Shown here in pieces: positions 35,488 through 44,313 of a DNA stretch of 64,000 nucleotides (position 1 is its first letter; every line of letters begins with the position of its first letter). The stretch spans positions 72,259-136,258 of the forward strand of contig NZ_JNXI01000022.1 in assembly GCF_000717055.1 (NCBI RefSeq), written 5' to 3'. Below the pieces are notes generated by a model. The model ran no database searches, was not told the DNA's origin, and saw only the letters and a program-made list of their open reading frames with translations. The DNA comes from Streptomyces iakyrus. GTDB taxonomy: Bacteria; Actinomycetota; Actinomycetes; Streptomycetales; Streptomycetaceae. Position numbers and translations under genes: made by a program.

Positions 35488-36083
35488 GGCCGTTCTCCAC
35501 GCTTGACCTGCGGCTTCGGCAGCCGGAGCCGGCGCATCTGGAGAGAGCGCATCAGGGCGTAGGCGACGGCGCCGCGCTTGTTCTCACCCGCGAAGCGCTC
35601 GGCCAGCTGCTTCTTCAGACGGAAGCCCGTGACGAACGAGTCGAGCACGATCAGCACGATCACCACGAGCCACAGCAGCAGCGCGATGTTCTGCAGCGCC
35701 GCCACCCGCACCATGCTCAGCACGAGGATGACCACGGCCATCGGCAGGAAGAACTCCGCGATGTTGAACCGCGAGTCGATGAAGTCACGCGCGAACCGGC
35801 GGACCGGCCCCTTGTCACGGGCGGGCAGGTAGCGCTCGTCGCCGCTGGCCAGCGCCTGGCGCTGCCGCTCCAGCGCGCTGCGGCGCTCCTCACGCTGCCG
35901 CTTGGCGGCCTCCTTGCGCGTCATCGACGTGTTGGCCACGCTGCGGCGCTGGCTCTGGGCCTGGCTGCGCTTCGGCGTGGGGCGGCCCTTGGGGGCCTGG
36001 GGGTCGCGGGGCTGCTTGGAGAAGTTCACCGGCGCCTTGTCGGCGTCCTGGGCCTTCTCATCCTTCGCACGGCTACGGAACAC
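35484..36083 (-). CDS. DUF3043 membrane protein
   Basis: 199 residues. A long basic cytoplasmic N-terminus (about 120 residues; SRAKDEKAQDADKAPVNFSK, many Arg/Lys, coiled-coil-like KEAAKRQREERRSALERQRQ) is followed by two membrane helices (about 127-170) and a basic tail. This matches the actinobacterial DUF3043 family, function unknown. The GTG at 36083 is preferred because the family begins VFRSRAKD; the frame is open 60 codons further upstream. It is divergent from pspA, and its stop overlaps the methyltransferase start. Confidence 0.85.
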   Translation of the reverse strand: MFRSRAKDEKAQDADKAPVNFSKQPRDPQAPKGRPTPKRSQAQSQRRSVANTSMTRKEAAKRQREERRSALERQRQALASGDERYLPARDKGPVRRFARDFIDSRFNIAEFFLPMAVVILVLSMVRVAALQNIALLLWLVVIVLIVLDSFVTGFRLKKQLAERFAGENKRGAVAYALMRSLQMRRLRLPKPQVKRGERP

Positions 36084-36388
36084 AAAACCCAAGGGTAAGG
36101 GCTTCCGGGCATGGACCCCAGCCCGGTGGGGAACGATCCGGCAACACCAGTCGTCAGTAAGGGGACAGAGGGGACGTTGCGTACGCCTCCGGATGTTTCC
36201 CGGGGCGTACGGCTCCGGTAACCCCGGGGACCACCTACTCCCTACGCCGGAGCGGGAGCGCACGCAGTCGTCCTTGGGGATGAGCGCATCCGTCCCCGAA
36301 CAGTGCGGTAATGGATGCAGGGCCCGTACTGTGGGTTCTGTCGCTGGAGCTGGAACCGGAGTCGGTCAGAAGGGGGCGCGCGAAGCCC
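36084..36388. promoter_or_regulatory. 305-bp divergent gap upstream of pspA
   Basis: This lies between the DUF3043 gene (minus) and pspA (plus) and must hold promoters for both. I see short inverted repeats (for example GGATG and CATCC around 36279-36292), but no motif I can assign to a named sigma factor. No gene is supported in it. Confidence 0.45.
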
Positions 36389-37186
36389 ATGAGCGGTGTC
36401 ATGAAGCGTATGGGGATGATCTTCCGCGCGAAGGCGAACAAGGCCCTTGACCGGGCCGAGGACCCGCGCGAGACCCTCGATTACTCGTACCAGAAGCAGC
36501 TGGAGCTGCTCCAGAAGGTCCGCCGCGGCGTCGCCGACGTGGCGACCAGCCGCAAGCGCCTGGAACTCCAGCTGAACCAGCTGCAGTCGCAGTCCGGCAA
36601 GCTGGAGGACCAGGGCCGCAAGGCGCTCGCGCTGGGCCGTGAGGACCTGGCCCGCGAAGCGCTCTCCCGCCGGGCCGCGCTCCAGCAGCAGGTGACCGAC
36701 CTGGAGACCCAGCACGCGACGCTCCAGGGCGAGGAGGAGAAGCTCACCCTCGCGGCCCAGCGGCTCCAGGCCAAGGTCGACGCCTTCCGCACCAAGAAGG
36801 AGACGATCAAGGCCACGTACACGGCGGCCCAGGCGCAGACCCGGATCGGCGAGGCCTTCTCCGGCATCTCCGAGGAGATGGGCGACGTCGGCCTGGCGAT
36901 CCAGCGCGCCGAGGACAAGACGGCCCAGCTCCAGGCCCGCGCCGGCGCCATCGACGAGCTGCTCGCCTCCGGTGCCCTCGACGACCCCTCCGGCATGCAC
37001 AAGGACGACATCCAGGCCGAGCTGGACCGGCTCTCCGGTGGTACGGATGTAGAGCTGGAACTGCAGCGCATGAAGGCCGAGCTGGCCGGAGGCTCCAGCA
37101 GCGGGCAGCAGGCCATCGAAGGCGGCTCGAACGGGCAGCAGTCTCAGCAGCAGCCGCAGGACACCCCGCGCTTCGACAAGCAGTAG
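36389..37186 (+). CDS. pspA: phage-shock protein A / IM30 homologue
   Basis: A 265-residue peripheral membrane protein that binds and repairs stressed cytoplasmic membrane. Almost the whole chain is coiled coil, starting MKRMGMIFRAKANKALDRAEDP, the typical PspA amphipathic N-terminus. It ends in a Gly/Ser/Gln-rich tail (from about residue 235). The ATG at 36389 is chosen over two later ATGs because homologues begin SGVMKRMG. The next gene encodes a PspA-associated small protein and is followed by a two-component system, giving a plausible membrane-stress unit. Confidence 0.94.
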   Translation: MSGVMKRMGMIFRAKANKALDRAEDPRETLDYSYQKQLELLQKVRRGVADVATSRKRLELQLNQLQSQSGKLEDQGRKALALGREDLAREALSRRAALQQQVTDLETQHATLQGEEEKLTLAAQRLQAKVDAFRTKKETIKATYTAAQAQTRIGEAFSGISEEMGDVGLAIQRAEDKTAQLQARAGAIDELLASGALDDPSGMHKDDIQAELDRLSGGTDVELELQRMKAELAGGSSSGQQAIEGGSNGQQSQQQPQDTPRFDKQ

Positions 37187-37209
37187 GGGTCCACGCCTAG
37201 GAGGGCGAC

Positions 37210-37488
37210 ATGATCGTACGGATCATGGGGGAGGGCCAGGTGATCCTGGCCGACGGCCACCTCGCCGAGCTGAACAAGCTCGACGACGAACTCCTGGCGG
37301 AAATGGAGAACGGCGACGGCCCCGGCTTCCGCCGCACCCTCCAGGCCCTCCTCACGAGGGTCCGCGACCTCGGCGAACGTCTCCCGGACGACTCCCTGGA
37401 GCCGTCGGAACTGATCCTCCCGTCTCCCGACGCGACCTTGGAGGAAGTCCGGGAGCTCCTCAGCGACGACGGCCTGATTCCGGGGTGA
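37210..37488 (+). CDS. PspA-associated protein PspAA
   Basis: 92 residues, starting MIVRIMGEGQVILADGHLAELNKLD, the pattern of the small PspAA domain found next to PspA in actinobacteria and archaea. It is thought to be a partner of PspA, cytoplasmic, without catalytic residues. AGGAGGGCGAC lies right before the ATG, and the gene is 23 bp after pspA, so they are co-transcribed. Confidence 0.88.
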   Translation: MIVRIMGEGQVILADGHLAELNKLDDELLAEMENGDGPGFRRTLQALLTRVRDLGERLPDDSLEPSELILPSPDATLEEVRELLSDDGLIPG

Positions 37489-37582
37489 ACCGGCTGCGGG
37501 CATGGGGCCCACCCGACCTCGGGCCTGCCGCCGGGCACCTCACACCACACAGCCACAGCCGGTCCGGCTACCGTGAACACCC

Positions 37583-38800
37583 GTGAGCACCCTCGCGCGG
37601 GCCCGATGCCAGGCCAAAGCGCATCCCCTGGCGATGGACGCCGTCCTGGCCACCGCCGTCCTGGTCTGCATGGTCGCCGGTTCGTTCGTGGAACCCCGGC
37701 ACCGGGACAGTGTCAGCTGGGCCCTGCGCACCCCTGACCCGCTCAGCCTCCTCCTCATGACCCTCGGCGCCGCGGCCCTGGTCTTCCGCCGCCGGGCCCC
37801 CATGACGGTCCTCGCCGTCACCGGCGCCCTCTCCGTCATCGAGTCCGTCACCGGCGACCCCCGCGCCCCCGTCGCGATGTCCGCCGTCATCGCCCTCTAC
37901 ACCGTCGCCTCCACCACCGACCGCCCCACCACCTGGCGCGTCGGCCTGCTCACCATGACCGTGCTGACCGGCGCCGCCATGGCGGCGGGCCCCCTGCCCT
38001 GGTACGCCCAGGAGAACCTCGGCATCTTCGCCTGGACCGGCATCGGCGCCACCGCCGGAGACGCCGTCCGCAGCCGCCGCGCATTCGTCCAGGCGATCAG
38101 GGAACGCGCCGAGAAGGCGGAACGCACCCGCGAGGAGGAGGCCCGCCGCCGGGTCGCCGAGGAACGCCTCCGCATCGCCCGGGACCTGCACGACGTCGTC
38201 GCCCACCACATCGCCCTGGTCAACGTGCAGGCCGGGGTCGCCGCCCATGTCATGGACAAGCGCCCCGACCAGGCCAAGGAGGCCCTCGCGCACGTCCGTG
38301 AGGCCAGCCGCTCCGCGCTCAACGAACTGCGCGCCACCGTCGGCCTGCTCCGGCAGTCCGGCGACCCGGAGGCCCCGACCGAACCGGCCCCGGGCCTCGA
38401 CCGCCTCGACGAACTCACCGGTACTTTCCGCAGCGCCGGCCTGCACATCGAGGTCGCCCGCGCCGACCAGGGCACCAGCCTCCCGGCGGCGGTCGACCTG
38501 GCCGCCTACCGGATCATCCAGGAGGCCCTCACCAACGTGCAGAAGCACGCCGGGCCCCAGGCCAAGGCGGAGGTCAGCGTCGTACGCGTCGGACCGAACA
38601 TCGAGATCACCGTGCTCGACGACGGCAGCGGCGAGCACGAGACCCAGGACGGCGGCGGCCACGGACTGCTCGGTATGCGCGAGCGCGTCACCGCCCTGCG
38701 CGGCACGCTCACCACCGGTCCCCGCTACGGCGGCGGCTTTCGCGTCCATGCCATCCTGCCGGTCAAGAACCGCACATCCACCGGGGAGGACCCCGCATGA
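37583..38800 (+). CDS. NarL/DesK-type sensor histidine kinase
   Basis: 405 residues. Four to five membrane segments in the first 160 residues form the sensor part. A dimerisation/phosphoacceptor HisKA_3 box follows, RIARDLHDVVAHHIALV, with H203. The HATPase domain carries DDGSGEHET and GGHGLLGMRERVTALRG near the C-terminus. The start is GTG. Its stop overlaps the ATG of the response regulator (ATGA), so the pair is a single module. The membrane-embedded sensor and the PspA genes upstream suggest envelope stress or membrane-active compounds as the input. Confidence 0.93.
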   Translation: MSTLARARCQAKAHPLAMDAVLATAVLVCMVAGSFVEPRHRDSVSWALRTPDPLSLLLMTLGAAALVFRRRAPMTVLAVTGALSVIESVTGDPRAPVAMSAVIALYTVASTTDRPTTWRVGLLTMTVLTGAAMAAGPLPWYAQENLGIFAWTGIGATAGDAVRSRRAFVQAIRERAEKAERTREEEARRRVAEERLRIARDLHDVVAHHIALVNVQAGVAAHVMDKRPDQAKEALAHVREASRSALNELRATVGLLRQSGDPEAPTEPAPGLDRLDELTGTFRSAGLHIEVARADQGTSLPAAVDLAAYRIIQEALTNVQKHAGPQAKAEVSVVRVGPNIEITVLDDGSGEHETQDGGGHGLLGMRERVTALRGTLTTGPRYGGGFRVHAILPVKNRTSTGEDPA

Positions 38801-39480
38801 CCATCCGTGTCCTGCTCGCCGACGACCAGGCGCTCCTGCGCAGCGCCTTTCGCGTGCTCGTCGACTCCGAGCCCGACATGGAGGTGGTGGGCGAGGCCTC
38901 CGACGGCGCGGAAGCGGTCCGGCTGGCGAAGGAGCAGCAGGCCGACGTCGTCCTCATGGACATCCGCATGCCCGGCACCGACGGCCTCGCCGCGACCCGC
39001 ATGATCAGCGCCGACCCGGATCTCGCCGACGTCCGGGTGGTCATCCTGACGACGTTCGAGGTGGACGACTACGTCGTGCAGTCGCTGCGCGCCGGCGCCT
39101 CCGGCTTCCTCGGCAAGGGCTCCGAACCCGAGGAACTGCTGACCGCCATCCGTACCGCGGCCGGCGGCCAGGCCCTGCTCTCCCCGGCGGCCACCACGGG
39201 TCTGATCGCCCGGTTCCTCGCCACGGACGACCCGGCCGACGGCGACCGCGACCCGGCGCGCGGCGAACGGCTCGACTCGCTCACCGTCCGGGAGCGCGAG
39301 GTGCTCGTCCAGGTCGCCGGCGGGCACTCCAACGACGAGATCGCCGAGCGCCTCGAAGTCAGCCCGCTGACCGTGAAGACGCACGTCAACCGGGCCATGG
39401 CCAAGCTGGGCGCCCGGGACCGGGCCCAGCTCGTGGTGACCGCGTACGAGTCGGGTCTGGTCCGCCCGAGGGTGGAGTGA
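38797..39480 (+). CDS. NarL-family response regulator
   Basis: 227 residues. The receiver domain is complete: D9/D10 acidic pocket (LLADDQ), phosphoacceptor D55 in VVLMDIRMPG, and a conserved T/K pair (VILTTFEV, GFLGKGS). The C-terminal LuxR helix-turn-helix is LTVREREVLVQVAGGHSNDEIAERL. It is partnered with the overlapping histidine kinase. The RND pump gene starts 160 bp downstream, with a palindrome in between, and may be its target. Confidence 0.94.
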   Translation: MTIRVLLADDQALLRSAFRVLVDSEPDMEVVGEASDGAEAVRLAKEQQADVVLMDIRMPGTDGLAATRMISADPDLADVRVVILTTFEVDDYVVQSLRAGASGFLGKGSEPEELLTAIRTAAGGQALLSPAATTGLIARFLATDDPADGDRDPARGERLDSLTVREREVLVQVAGGHSNDEIAERLEVSPLTVKTHVNRAMAKLGARDRAQLVVTAYESGLVRPRVE

Positions 39481-39508
39481 GCCCTCCTCGGGCGTACTGC
39501 GGCCGGAG

Positions 39509-39521
39509 TATGCGCCGCATA
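39509..39521. promoter_or_regulatory. 13-bp palindrome between response regulator and RND pump genes
   Basis: TATGCG-C-CGCATA is a perfect inverted repeat 120 bp upstream of the pump start, flanked by TACT (39495) and AGTA (39507). It is the most AT-rich element in this gap and a candidate operator for control of the pump, possibly by the adjacent response regulator. No proof. Confidence 0.4.
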
Positions 39522-39640
39522 AGGAAATGGACCTGGGGCCTACGAAACCCGGTTCCCCCATGGCCCAGGGTGTAGGGGCGGGCGCTCATCTGCGCGCCCG
39601 CTGCCGCTTCTGCCGCTAAACAGAAGAGAGATCCTCACCC

Positions 39641-42600
39641 ATGTCCTGGCTGTCGAGATTCAGCCTCGCGCAACGGGCCCTGATAGGGCTGATGTCGATC
39701 ATCGCGCTCGTCTTCGGGGCGATCGCGATACCCCAGCTCAAGCAGCAGCTGCTGCCCACCATCGAACTGCCCATGGTGTCCGTGCTGGCGCCCTACCAGG
39801 GCGCGTCCCCGGACGTGGTCGAGAAGCAGGTCGTCGAGCCCATCGAGGACGCCCTCGAAGCTGTCGACGGCATCAGCGGCGTCACCTCCACCGCCAGCGA
39901 GGGCAACGCCGTGATCATGGCGTCCTTCGACTACGGCAACGGCACCGAGCAACTGGTCGCCGACGTCCAGCAGGCCGTCAACCGGGCCCGCGTCCAGCTC
40001 CCCGACGACGTCGACCCGCAGGTCGTCGCCGGTTCCACGGACGACATCCCGACCGTCGTCCTCGCCGTCACCTCCGGCCGCGACCAGCAGGCCCTGGCCG
40101 ACCAGCTGGACAAGACCGTCGTGCCGGATTTGAAGAGCATCGACGGCGTGGGCCAGGTCACCGTCGACGGTGTGCGCGACGTCCAGGTCACCGTCACGCC
40201 CGACGACGCCGAGCTCGCGAAGGCCGGTCTGACCTCGCAGTCCCTCTCCCAGGCGCTCCAGGCGGGCGGCGCGACCGTCCCGGCCGGCTCCTTCGACGAG
40301 GACGGCGCCAACCGCACCGTGCAGGTCGGCGGCGGCTTCACCTCGGTCGAGCAGATCAAGGACCTGATGGTCACGGGCGAGCCGGGCAAGGGCAAGCCGG
40401 TGCGCCTCGGCGACGTCGCCACGGTGAAGCAGCAGGAGGCCCCGGCCGACTCCATCACCCGCACCGACGGCAAGCCCAGCCTCTCCGTCGCCGTGACGAT
40501 GGACCGCGACGGCAGCGCGGTCGCCATCTCCGACGCCGTCCAGGACAAGCTCCCGGACCTGCGTCAGGACCTCGGCTCCGGCGCGACCCTCACGGTCGTC
40601 AGCGACCAGGGCCCGGCCGTGTCCAAGTCCATCAAGGGCCTGACCACCGAGGGCGCGCTCGGTCTGCTCTTCGCGGTCCTGGTGATCCTGGTCTTCCTGG
40701 CCTCGATCCGCTCGACCCTCGTGACCGCGGTGTCCATCCCGCTGTCCGTCGTCCTCGCCCTGATCGTGCTGTGGACGCGCGACCTGTCGCTGAACGTCCT
40801 CACACTGGGCGCCCTGACCATCGCCATCGGCCGGGTCGTCGACGACTCGATCGTGGTCCTGGAGAACATCAAGCGCCACCTCGGCTACGGCGAGGAGCGC
40901 CACTCGGCGATCCTCCAGGCCGTGCGCGAGGTCGCCGGCGCGGTGACGTCCTCGACGCTCACCACGGTCGCGGTGTTCCTGCCGATCGGTCTGGTCGGCG
41001 GCATGGTGGGCGAGCTGTTCGGCTCGTTCAGCCTGACCGTGACGGCCGCGCTGCTGGCGTCCCTCCTCGTCTCCCTGACGGTCGTACCGGTGCTGTCGTA
41101 CTGGTTCCTGCGGCCACCGAAGGGCACCCCCGAGGACGCGGACGAGGCGCGCCGCCTCGCCGAGGAGAAGGAGGCCAAGAGTCGCCTCCAGCGCGTCTAC
41201 GTCCCGGTCCTGCGCTTCGCGACCCGCCGCCGCCTCACCAGCGTGGCCATCGCGATCGTCGTCCTGGTCGGCACGTTCGGCATGGCGCCGCTGCTGAAGA
41301 CCAACTTCTTCGACCAGGGCGAGCAGGAAGTCCTCACCGTCAAGCAGGAGCTGAAGCCCGGCACCAGCCTGGCCGCCACCGACGCCCAGGCGAAGAAGGT
41401 CGAGCGGCTGCTCGCCGGCACCGAGGGCGTGAAGGACTACCAGGTCACGATCGGCTCGTCCGGCTTCATGGCGGCTTTCGGCGGCGGCACGGACAGCAAC
41501 CAGGCCTCGTACCAGGTGATGCTGGACGACTCGGCGTCCCACGCGGACGTGCAGGACAGCATCGAGAAGGGCCTGGCCGGACTGAAGGGCATCGGCACGA
41601 CCACCGTCGCCGCCGGTGACGGCTTCGCCAGCCAGGACCTCAGCGTGGTCGTGAAGGCCGCCGACGCGGGCGTGCTGCGCACGGCGTCCGAGGAGGTCCG
41701 CAAGACGGTCGCCTCCCTCGACGACGTCACGGACGTCACCAGCGACCTGGCGACCAGCGTGCCGCGCATCTCGGTCAAGGCCACCGACAAGGCGGCCGCG
41801 GCCGGTTTCGACGACCAGACGCTCGGCGCCGCCGTCGCCCAGGCCGTTCGCGGCACCACCGCGGCCAAGGCGATCCTGGACGACACCGAGCGCGACGTCG
41901 TCATCCGCTCGGCGAAGCCCGCCACGACCCTGAAGCAGCTCCAGGACCTGCGTCTGGGCGGCAAGGTGAAGCTCGGCGACATCGCCACGGTGAAGCTGGT
42001 CGACGGCCCGGTCTCGATGACCCGCATCGACGGCCAGCGCGCCGCCACCATCACGGCGAAGCCGACCGGCGACAACACCGGCGCGGTCAGCACCCAGCTC
42101 CAGTCCAAGATCGAGGCGCTGAAGCTTCCGGACGGCGCCACCGCGTCGATCGGCGGGGTCTCCGAGGACCAGGACGAGGCGTTCGCCAACCTGGGCCTGG
42201 CGATGCTGGCGGCCATCGCGATCGTGTTCATGCTGCTGGTCGGCACCTTCAAGTCCCTGGTCCAGCCGCTGATCCTGCTCGTCTCCATCCCGTTCGCGGC
42301 GACCGGCGCGATCGGCCTGCTGATCGCCACCGGCACCCCGATGGGCGTCCCGGCCATGATCGGCATGCTGATGCTGATCGGCATCGTGGTGACGAACGCG
42401 ATCGTGCTGATCGACCTGATCAACCAGTACCGCAAGCAGGGATACGGCGTCGTCGAGGCCGTGATCGAGGGCGGCCGGCACCGGCTGCGCCCGATCCTCA
42501 TGACCGCCCTGGCGACGATCTTCGCCCTGCTGCCCATGGCCCTCGGCATCACCGGCGAGGGCGGCTTCATCGCCCAGCCGCTGGCCGTGGTCGTGATCGG

Positions 42601-42760
42601 CGGCCTGGTCACGTCGACCCTGCTGACGCTGCTGCTGGTCCCGACGCTGTACGCGATGTTCGAACTCCGCAAGGAGCGCCGGGCGAAGAAGCGCGCGGCG
42701 AAGGCCGGGGACGCCTCCCGGCCCGCGGACTCGGAGCAGCCGGAACCCGCGGGGGTGTAG
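39641..42760 (+). CDS. RND-family efflux pump (SwrC/AcrB-like, HAE1)
   Basis: 1039 residues, full length for an RND transporter. Twelve membrane segments with two large extracytoplasmic loops are apparent. The start SLAQRALIGLMSIIALVFGAI is the first helix; the paired aspartates in GRVVDDSIVVLENI (about residue 404) are the proton-relay residues. Such pumps without an outer membrane exist in Gram-positives, for example SwrC of Bacillus, exporting surfactants or biocides. It sits directly after a two-component system and ends just before a strong terminator that marks the edge of the terpenoid cluster. Confidence 0.94.
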   Translation: MSWLSRFSLAQRALIGLMSIIALVFGAIAIPQLKQQLLPTIELPMVSVLAPYQGASPDVVEKQVVEPIEDALEAVDGISGVTSTASEGNAVIMASFDYGNGTEQLVADVQQAVNRARVQLPDDVDPQVVAGSTDDIPTVVLAVTSGRDQQALADQLDKTVVPDLKSIDGVGQVTVDGVRDVQVTVTPDDAELAKAGLTSQSLSQALQAGGATVPAGSFDEDGANRTVQVGGGFTSVEQIKDLMVTGEPGKGKPVRLGDVATVKQQEAPADSITRTDGKPSLSVAVTMDRDGSAVAISDAVQDKLPDLRQDLGSGATLTVVSDQGPAVSKSIKGLTTEGALGLLFAVLVILVFLASIRSTLVTAVSIPLSVVLALIVLWTRDLSLNVLTLGALTIAIGRVVDDSIVVLENIKRHLGYGEERHSAILQAVREVAGAVTSSTLTTVAVFLPIGLVGGMVGELFGSFSLTVTAALLASLLVSLTVVPVLSYWFLRPPKGTPEDADEARRLAEEKEAKSRLQRVYVPVLRFATRRRLTSVAIAIVVLVGTFGMAPLLKTNFFDQGEQEVLTVKQELKPGTSLAATDAQAKKVERLLAGTEGVKDYQVTIGSSGFMAAFGGGTDSNQASYQVMLDDSASHADVQDSIEKGLAGLKGIGTTTVAAGDGFASQDLSVVVKAADAGVLRTASEEVRKTVASLDDVTDVTSDLATSVPRISVKATDKAAAAGFDDQTLGAAVAQAVRGTTAAKAILDDTERDVVIRSAKPATTLKQLQDLRLGGKVKLGDIATVKLVDGPVSMTRIDGQRAATITAKPTGDNTGAVSTQLQSKIEALKLPDGATASIGGVSEDQDEAFANLGLAMLAAIAIVFMLLVGTFKSLVQPLILLVSIPFAATGAIGLLIATGTPMGVPAMIGMLMLIGIVVTNAIVLIDLINQYRKQGYGVVEAVIEGGRHRLRPILMTALATIFALLPMALGITGEGGFIAQPLAVVVIGGLVTSTLLTLLLVPTLYAMFELRKERRAKKRAAKAGDASRPADSEQPEPAGV

Positions 42761-42804
42761 TCCGCCGAAGAGCGGCAACCTCCTGGGCCGGGTCAGCCGG
42801 CCCG

Positions 42805-42842
42805 CGCCGGGCGCCGTCCCCCACCGGGGACGGCGCCCGGCG
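42805..42842 (+). terminator. strong terminator after the RND pump gene
   Basis: A perfect 17-bp GC stem (arms 42805-42821 and 42826-42842, sequence CGCCGGGCGCCGTCCCC and complement) has a 4-base loop. It isolates the pump transcript from the terpenoid cluster that begins at 43027. Confidence 0.9.
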
Positions 42843-42844
42843 GC

Positions 42845-42929
42845 GTTTCCTGGTCCGGGGGCCAGGAAACCGTCCTACCTCGCCTTTGGCCGGGTGTCCC
42901 GATCTGGCCTCTTGGCCGAAGACACCCGG
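42845..42929 (+). promoter_or_regulatory. composite operator-like region upstream of the terpenoid operon
   Basis: Two elements are seen. GTTTCCTGG (42845-42853) and its complement CCAGGAAAC (42862-42870) are separated by 8 bases. Then CCGGGTGTC (42890-42898) and its complement GACACCCGG (42921-42929) enclose TTGGCCGAAGACACC (42912-42926). The CCTGG-N8-CCAGG unit and GGCCGAAGACACC both recur, with similar spacing, upstream of the acyltransferase gene at 50357-50436. It probably binds the cluster regulator and includes the promoter of the six-gene operon. Confidence 0.65.
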
Positions 42930-43026
42930 TGAGCGCGTCGGTGATCCTTGAGCCCGATCGTGCGGGTGCGGCCCGCCGCCCTCCGGCGGCCGGTGACCGC
43001 CCGAAAGTAGGAGGCCAGCGCTCCCG

Positions 43027-44262
43027 ATGTCATCCGACAATGCCGCGGCGGAACTCTTCGACCCGCTCTCCGTGGAGTACACCGAGTGCCCGTACGCGGC
43101 CTTCGCCCGTGGTCGAAAGGAACAGCCGGTCGCTCACCAGACCGGGCTCGACGAATGGATCGTCACGGGCCGCGCCGAGATCGAGGCCGTGCAACGGGAC
43201 CATGAGCGGTTCACGAGCCGCTACAACCTCGACGGCTCGTATCCCTTCTGCCCCGAGGCCAAGAAGATCCTGGACGGCTCCCTGTTCTTCCGGGTCGCTC
43301 TCTACAACGTGGACCCGCCGGCTCACACCCGGTTCCGGAACCTCATCAGTGAGTACTTCTCCCCCCGGGCGCTGCGACGCCGGCAGGCGTCGATCCAGGA
43401 GATCGCCGCGCGGCTCGTCGAGGACCTCGTGGCGAAGGGCGGAGGCGACCTCCTCCAGGAGTTCGCCTACCCGCTGCCGATGACGGTGATCTGCGACATC
43501 ATCGGCATCCCGGAGGAGGACCGGGCCACCGTCAAGGCCTGGAACAACGACTGGCTCGCCCTCCAGGTCGTCCCGCTCCCGCCGGAACAGCAGGTGCACT
43601 GCGCCGGCAACGTGGTCACCTACGAGAAGTACGTCCTCGACCTGCTGGAACGCCGTCGCCTGGAACCGGCCGACGACCTGCTCACCGAGCTGGTGCGGGC
43701 CGCCGACGCCGACGATCCGGTCTGCACCGTGGAGGACGCCGTGGTGGCCCTCCGCGTGATGATCGCGGCGGGCCACGAGACGACCACCAACCTGATCTCC
43801 AACGCGGTCCACCAGCTGCTGCGCGACCGTGACCTGTGGGAAGCCGTCGTCAAGAACCGGGACCTCGCCGCCGCGGCCGTGGAGGAGACACTGCGTTTTG
43901 ACTCCTCGGTCCAGGGCGCTCCCCGTGTGGCCACCGGGGCGTTGCGGGTCGGCGACACCGAAGTCCCCGAAGGGGCCCGGCTCCGCGTGATGTTCGCGGC
44001 CGCGGGACGCGACCCGGAGTGGGTCGAGGACCCCGACACCTTCCGGCTCGACCGGCAGGGCCCGCCGCGCCACCTCGGGTTCGGCCTCGGCATCCACTTC
44101 TGCGTGGGGGCCGCGCTCGCCCGGCTGGAGAGCCGGATCGCCCTGGAGACGCTGGCGGACAAGCTCCCGGGGCTGCGCCTCGCGGACGGCTTCGAACCAC
44201 GCCATCTGCCGGGCGGCTTCGTCTTCCGGGGCCTCGCAGAACTGCCGGTCACCTGGTCCTGA
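43027..44262 (+). CDS. cytochrome P450 (bacterial class I type), terpenoid cluster
   Basis: 411 residues, cytoplasmic haem monooxygenase. The I-helix oxygen-activation motif is IAAGHETTTN (about residue 249), the K-helix ExxR is in VEETLRF, and the haem ligand is C359 in LGFGLGIHFCVG, all canonical. The overall sequence resembles CYP107/CYP105-like soluble bacterial enzymes. It is the first gene of the operon; AGGAGG lies 12 bases before the ATG, a slightly long spacing. Likely role: regioselective hydroxylation of the diterpene made by the downstream cyclase. Electrons would come from the ferredoxin at 49197 and a host reductase. Confidence 0.93.
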   Translation: MSSDNAAAELFDPLSVEYTECPYAAFARGRKEQPVAHQTGLDEWIVTGRAEIEAVQRDHERFTSRYNLDGSYPFCPEAKKILDGSLFFRVALYNVDPPAHTRFRNLISEYFSPRALRRRQASIQEIAARLVEDLVAKGGGDLLQEFAYPLPMTVICDIIGIPEEDRATVKAWNNDWLALQVVPLPPEQQVHCAGNVVTYEKYVLDLLERRRLEPADDLLTELVRAADADDPVCTVEDAVVALRVMIAAGHETTTNLISNAVHQLLRDRDLWEAVVKNRDLAAAAVEETLRFDSSVQGAPRVATGALRVGDTEVPEGARLRVMFAAAGRDPEWVEDPDTFRLDRQGPPRHLGFGLGIHFCVGAALARLESRIALETLADKLPGLRLADGFEPRHLPGGFVFRGLAELPVTWS

Positions 44263-44313
44263 GGCGCGCGGCGCCCCACCACCCGCCGTTCCCATTCCAC
44301 GGAGGCAAGAACC

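Noticed and set aside
39635..42778. A 1,047-codon minus-strand open frame opposite the RND pump
   Set aside because: Shadow of the pump gene; composition is Arg/Gly/His-rich and unlike a real protein.
42805..42842. The hairpin before the terpenoid operon as an attachment or insertion site
   Set aside because: It is a simple perfect terminator stem placed after the pump stop; no target-site duplication, integrase or tRNA end is present at either edge of the cluster.
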